Shown here piece after piece: positions 22,734-23,252 of a DNA stretch of 23,252 bases. Each line of letters starts with the position of its first letter. Position 1 is the stretch's first letter. The notes under the pieces were generated by a model. The model made no database searches. It was not told the DNA's origin and worked only from the letters and a program-made list of their open reading frames with translations. The stretch is from the NCBI GenBank assembly GCA_035497635.1, contig DATJDB010000104.1, positions 1-23,252 on the forward strand, read 5' to 3'. A program made the position numbers and the translations under genes. The DNA comes from Serpens sp035497635. Its GTDB lineage: Bacteria; Pseudomonadota; Gammaproteobacteria; Pseudomonadales; Pseudomonadaceae.

Positions 22734-23252
22734 ATTCGCTTTCTGGCTGTGCCTGCTGTTGCCCGTCTATGCCTACCTGGGCTATCCCCTGCTGATCGGC
22801 TTGATCGCCCGCTTCAGGCCGGCGCCGGTACGCCAGGCCGGCAGCTCACCGAGCGTCAGCATCATCATCGCCGCCCATAACGAGGCCGAGCACATCGGCG
22901 CCAAACTGCAGACGCTGCTGCACCAGGACTATCCGCCCGAGCAACTGCGGATCATCGTCGCCAGTGACGGTTCCACCGATGCCACGGTTGCCGAGGCATC
23001 GGCCATCGCCGATCCGCGCATCCAGGTTCTCGACCTGCCGCGCCAAGGCAAGGCCCACGCCCTGAACGCCGCCGTGGCGGTGGCCGGGGCCGACATCCTG
23101 GTGTTCACCGACGCCGACAACCGCTGGGCCAGTGATTGCCTGAGCGAGCTGATGCGCGCCTTTACCGACCCCGGGGTCGGTGCGGCCGGCGGACACATCG
23201 AGATTCCGCACAGCGGCGCTCACCTGGGGATCGGTGATCAGCTGTACCGCCG
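22726..23252 (+). CDS. GT2-family glycosyltransferase, membrane-anchored, cut by window edge
   Basis: A GTG start at 22726 (GGAGG 8 nt upstream) overlaps the previous stop by 8 bp. 175 codons are visible and the gene runs off the right edge. An N-terminal membrane helix (about 4-28) leads into a GT-A domain: SVSIIIAAHNEAE (43-55), VASDGSTD (78-85), GKAHALN (108-114) and FTDADN (127-132). This layout resembles processive or cellulose-synthase-like GT2 enzymes, but the QxxRW motif that would settle it lies outside the window. If processive, it might make a homopolymer stretch; if not, it is another repeat-unit transferase. Confidence 0.9.
   Translation, partial: MAEFAFWLCLLLPVYAYLGYPLLIGLIARFRPAPVRQAGSSPSVSIIIAAHNEAEHIGAKLQTLLHQDYPPEQLRIIVASDGSTDATVAEASAIADPRIQVLDLPRQGKAHALNAAVAVAGADILVFTDADNRWASDCLSELMRAFTDPGVGAAGGHIEIPHSGAHLGIGDQLYR

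Overview
The window is GC-rich chromosomal DNA from a gammaproteobacterium, almost certainly a Pseudomonas. The basis is the close match of FolA, ThyA, Lgt, PckA, HslO and a GGDEF protein to Pseudomonas proteins as I remember them, the Pseudomonas-type codon bias, and GCGACT-type REP-like hairpins. No database search was possible. I see no tRNA, rRNA, CRISPR array, integrase or intact insertion sequence.

Layout. Positions 1-5300 hold a housekeeping region: a YitT-family membrane protein (cut by the window edge) coupled to folA on the minus strand; a divergent, overlapping pair made of a DUF2868 membrane protein and a DUF3482 GTPase; a decayed stretch (3959-4327) with the 3' ends of a DMT/EamA transporter gene and a LysR regulator gene; then thyA on the minus strand. 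Positions 5301-7764 hold lgt and a TSUP permease (minus, same transcription unit as thyA) and a divergent NRDE/TANGO2-family gene. Positions 7765-8445 are a 681-bp gene-free stretch with three regularly built DnaA-box-like repeats. A membrane GGDEF protein follows (8446-9645), then a repeat-bearing spacer, then pckA and hslO on the minus strand.

From 12807 to the right edge runs one tightly packed plus-strand operon for an exopolysaccharide or capsule of Wzx/Wzy type: UDP-glucose dehydrogenase, a nucleotide-sugar (probably UDP-glucuronate) epimerase, a short initiating sugar-phosphate transferase, a small BY-kinase-like protein, a Wza-like outer-membrane lipoprotein, a Wzz/GumC-like chain-length protein, a GT4 glycosyltransferase, a Wzy/O-antigen-ligase-like polymerase, and two GT2 glycosyltransferases, the last one cut by the edge. 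Genes overlap by 4 to 28 bp or are separated by 5 to 40 bp. Ugd and the epimerase would supply UDP-GlcA and possibly UDP-GalA. The sugar transferase starts the lipid-linked unit, the glycosyltransferases extend it, the Wzy-like protein polymerises it, and Wzz, the lipoprotein and the kinase-like protein control length and export. No flippase (Wzx) is visible; it would be expected beyond the right edge.

The most unusual items are the kinase-like protein at 16022-16693, which has lost the Walker A lysine and the normal A' and B motifs but keeps a C-terminal tyrosine cluster; the head-to-head fossil of a LysR/EamA pair; and the three-copy repeat between the NRDE and GGDEF genes.
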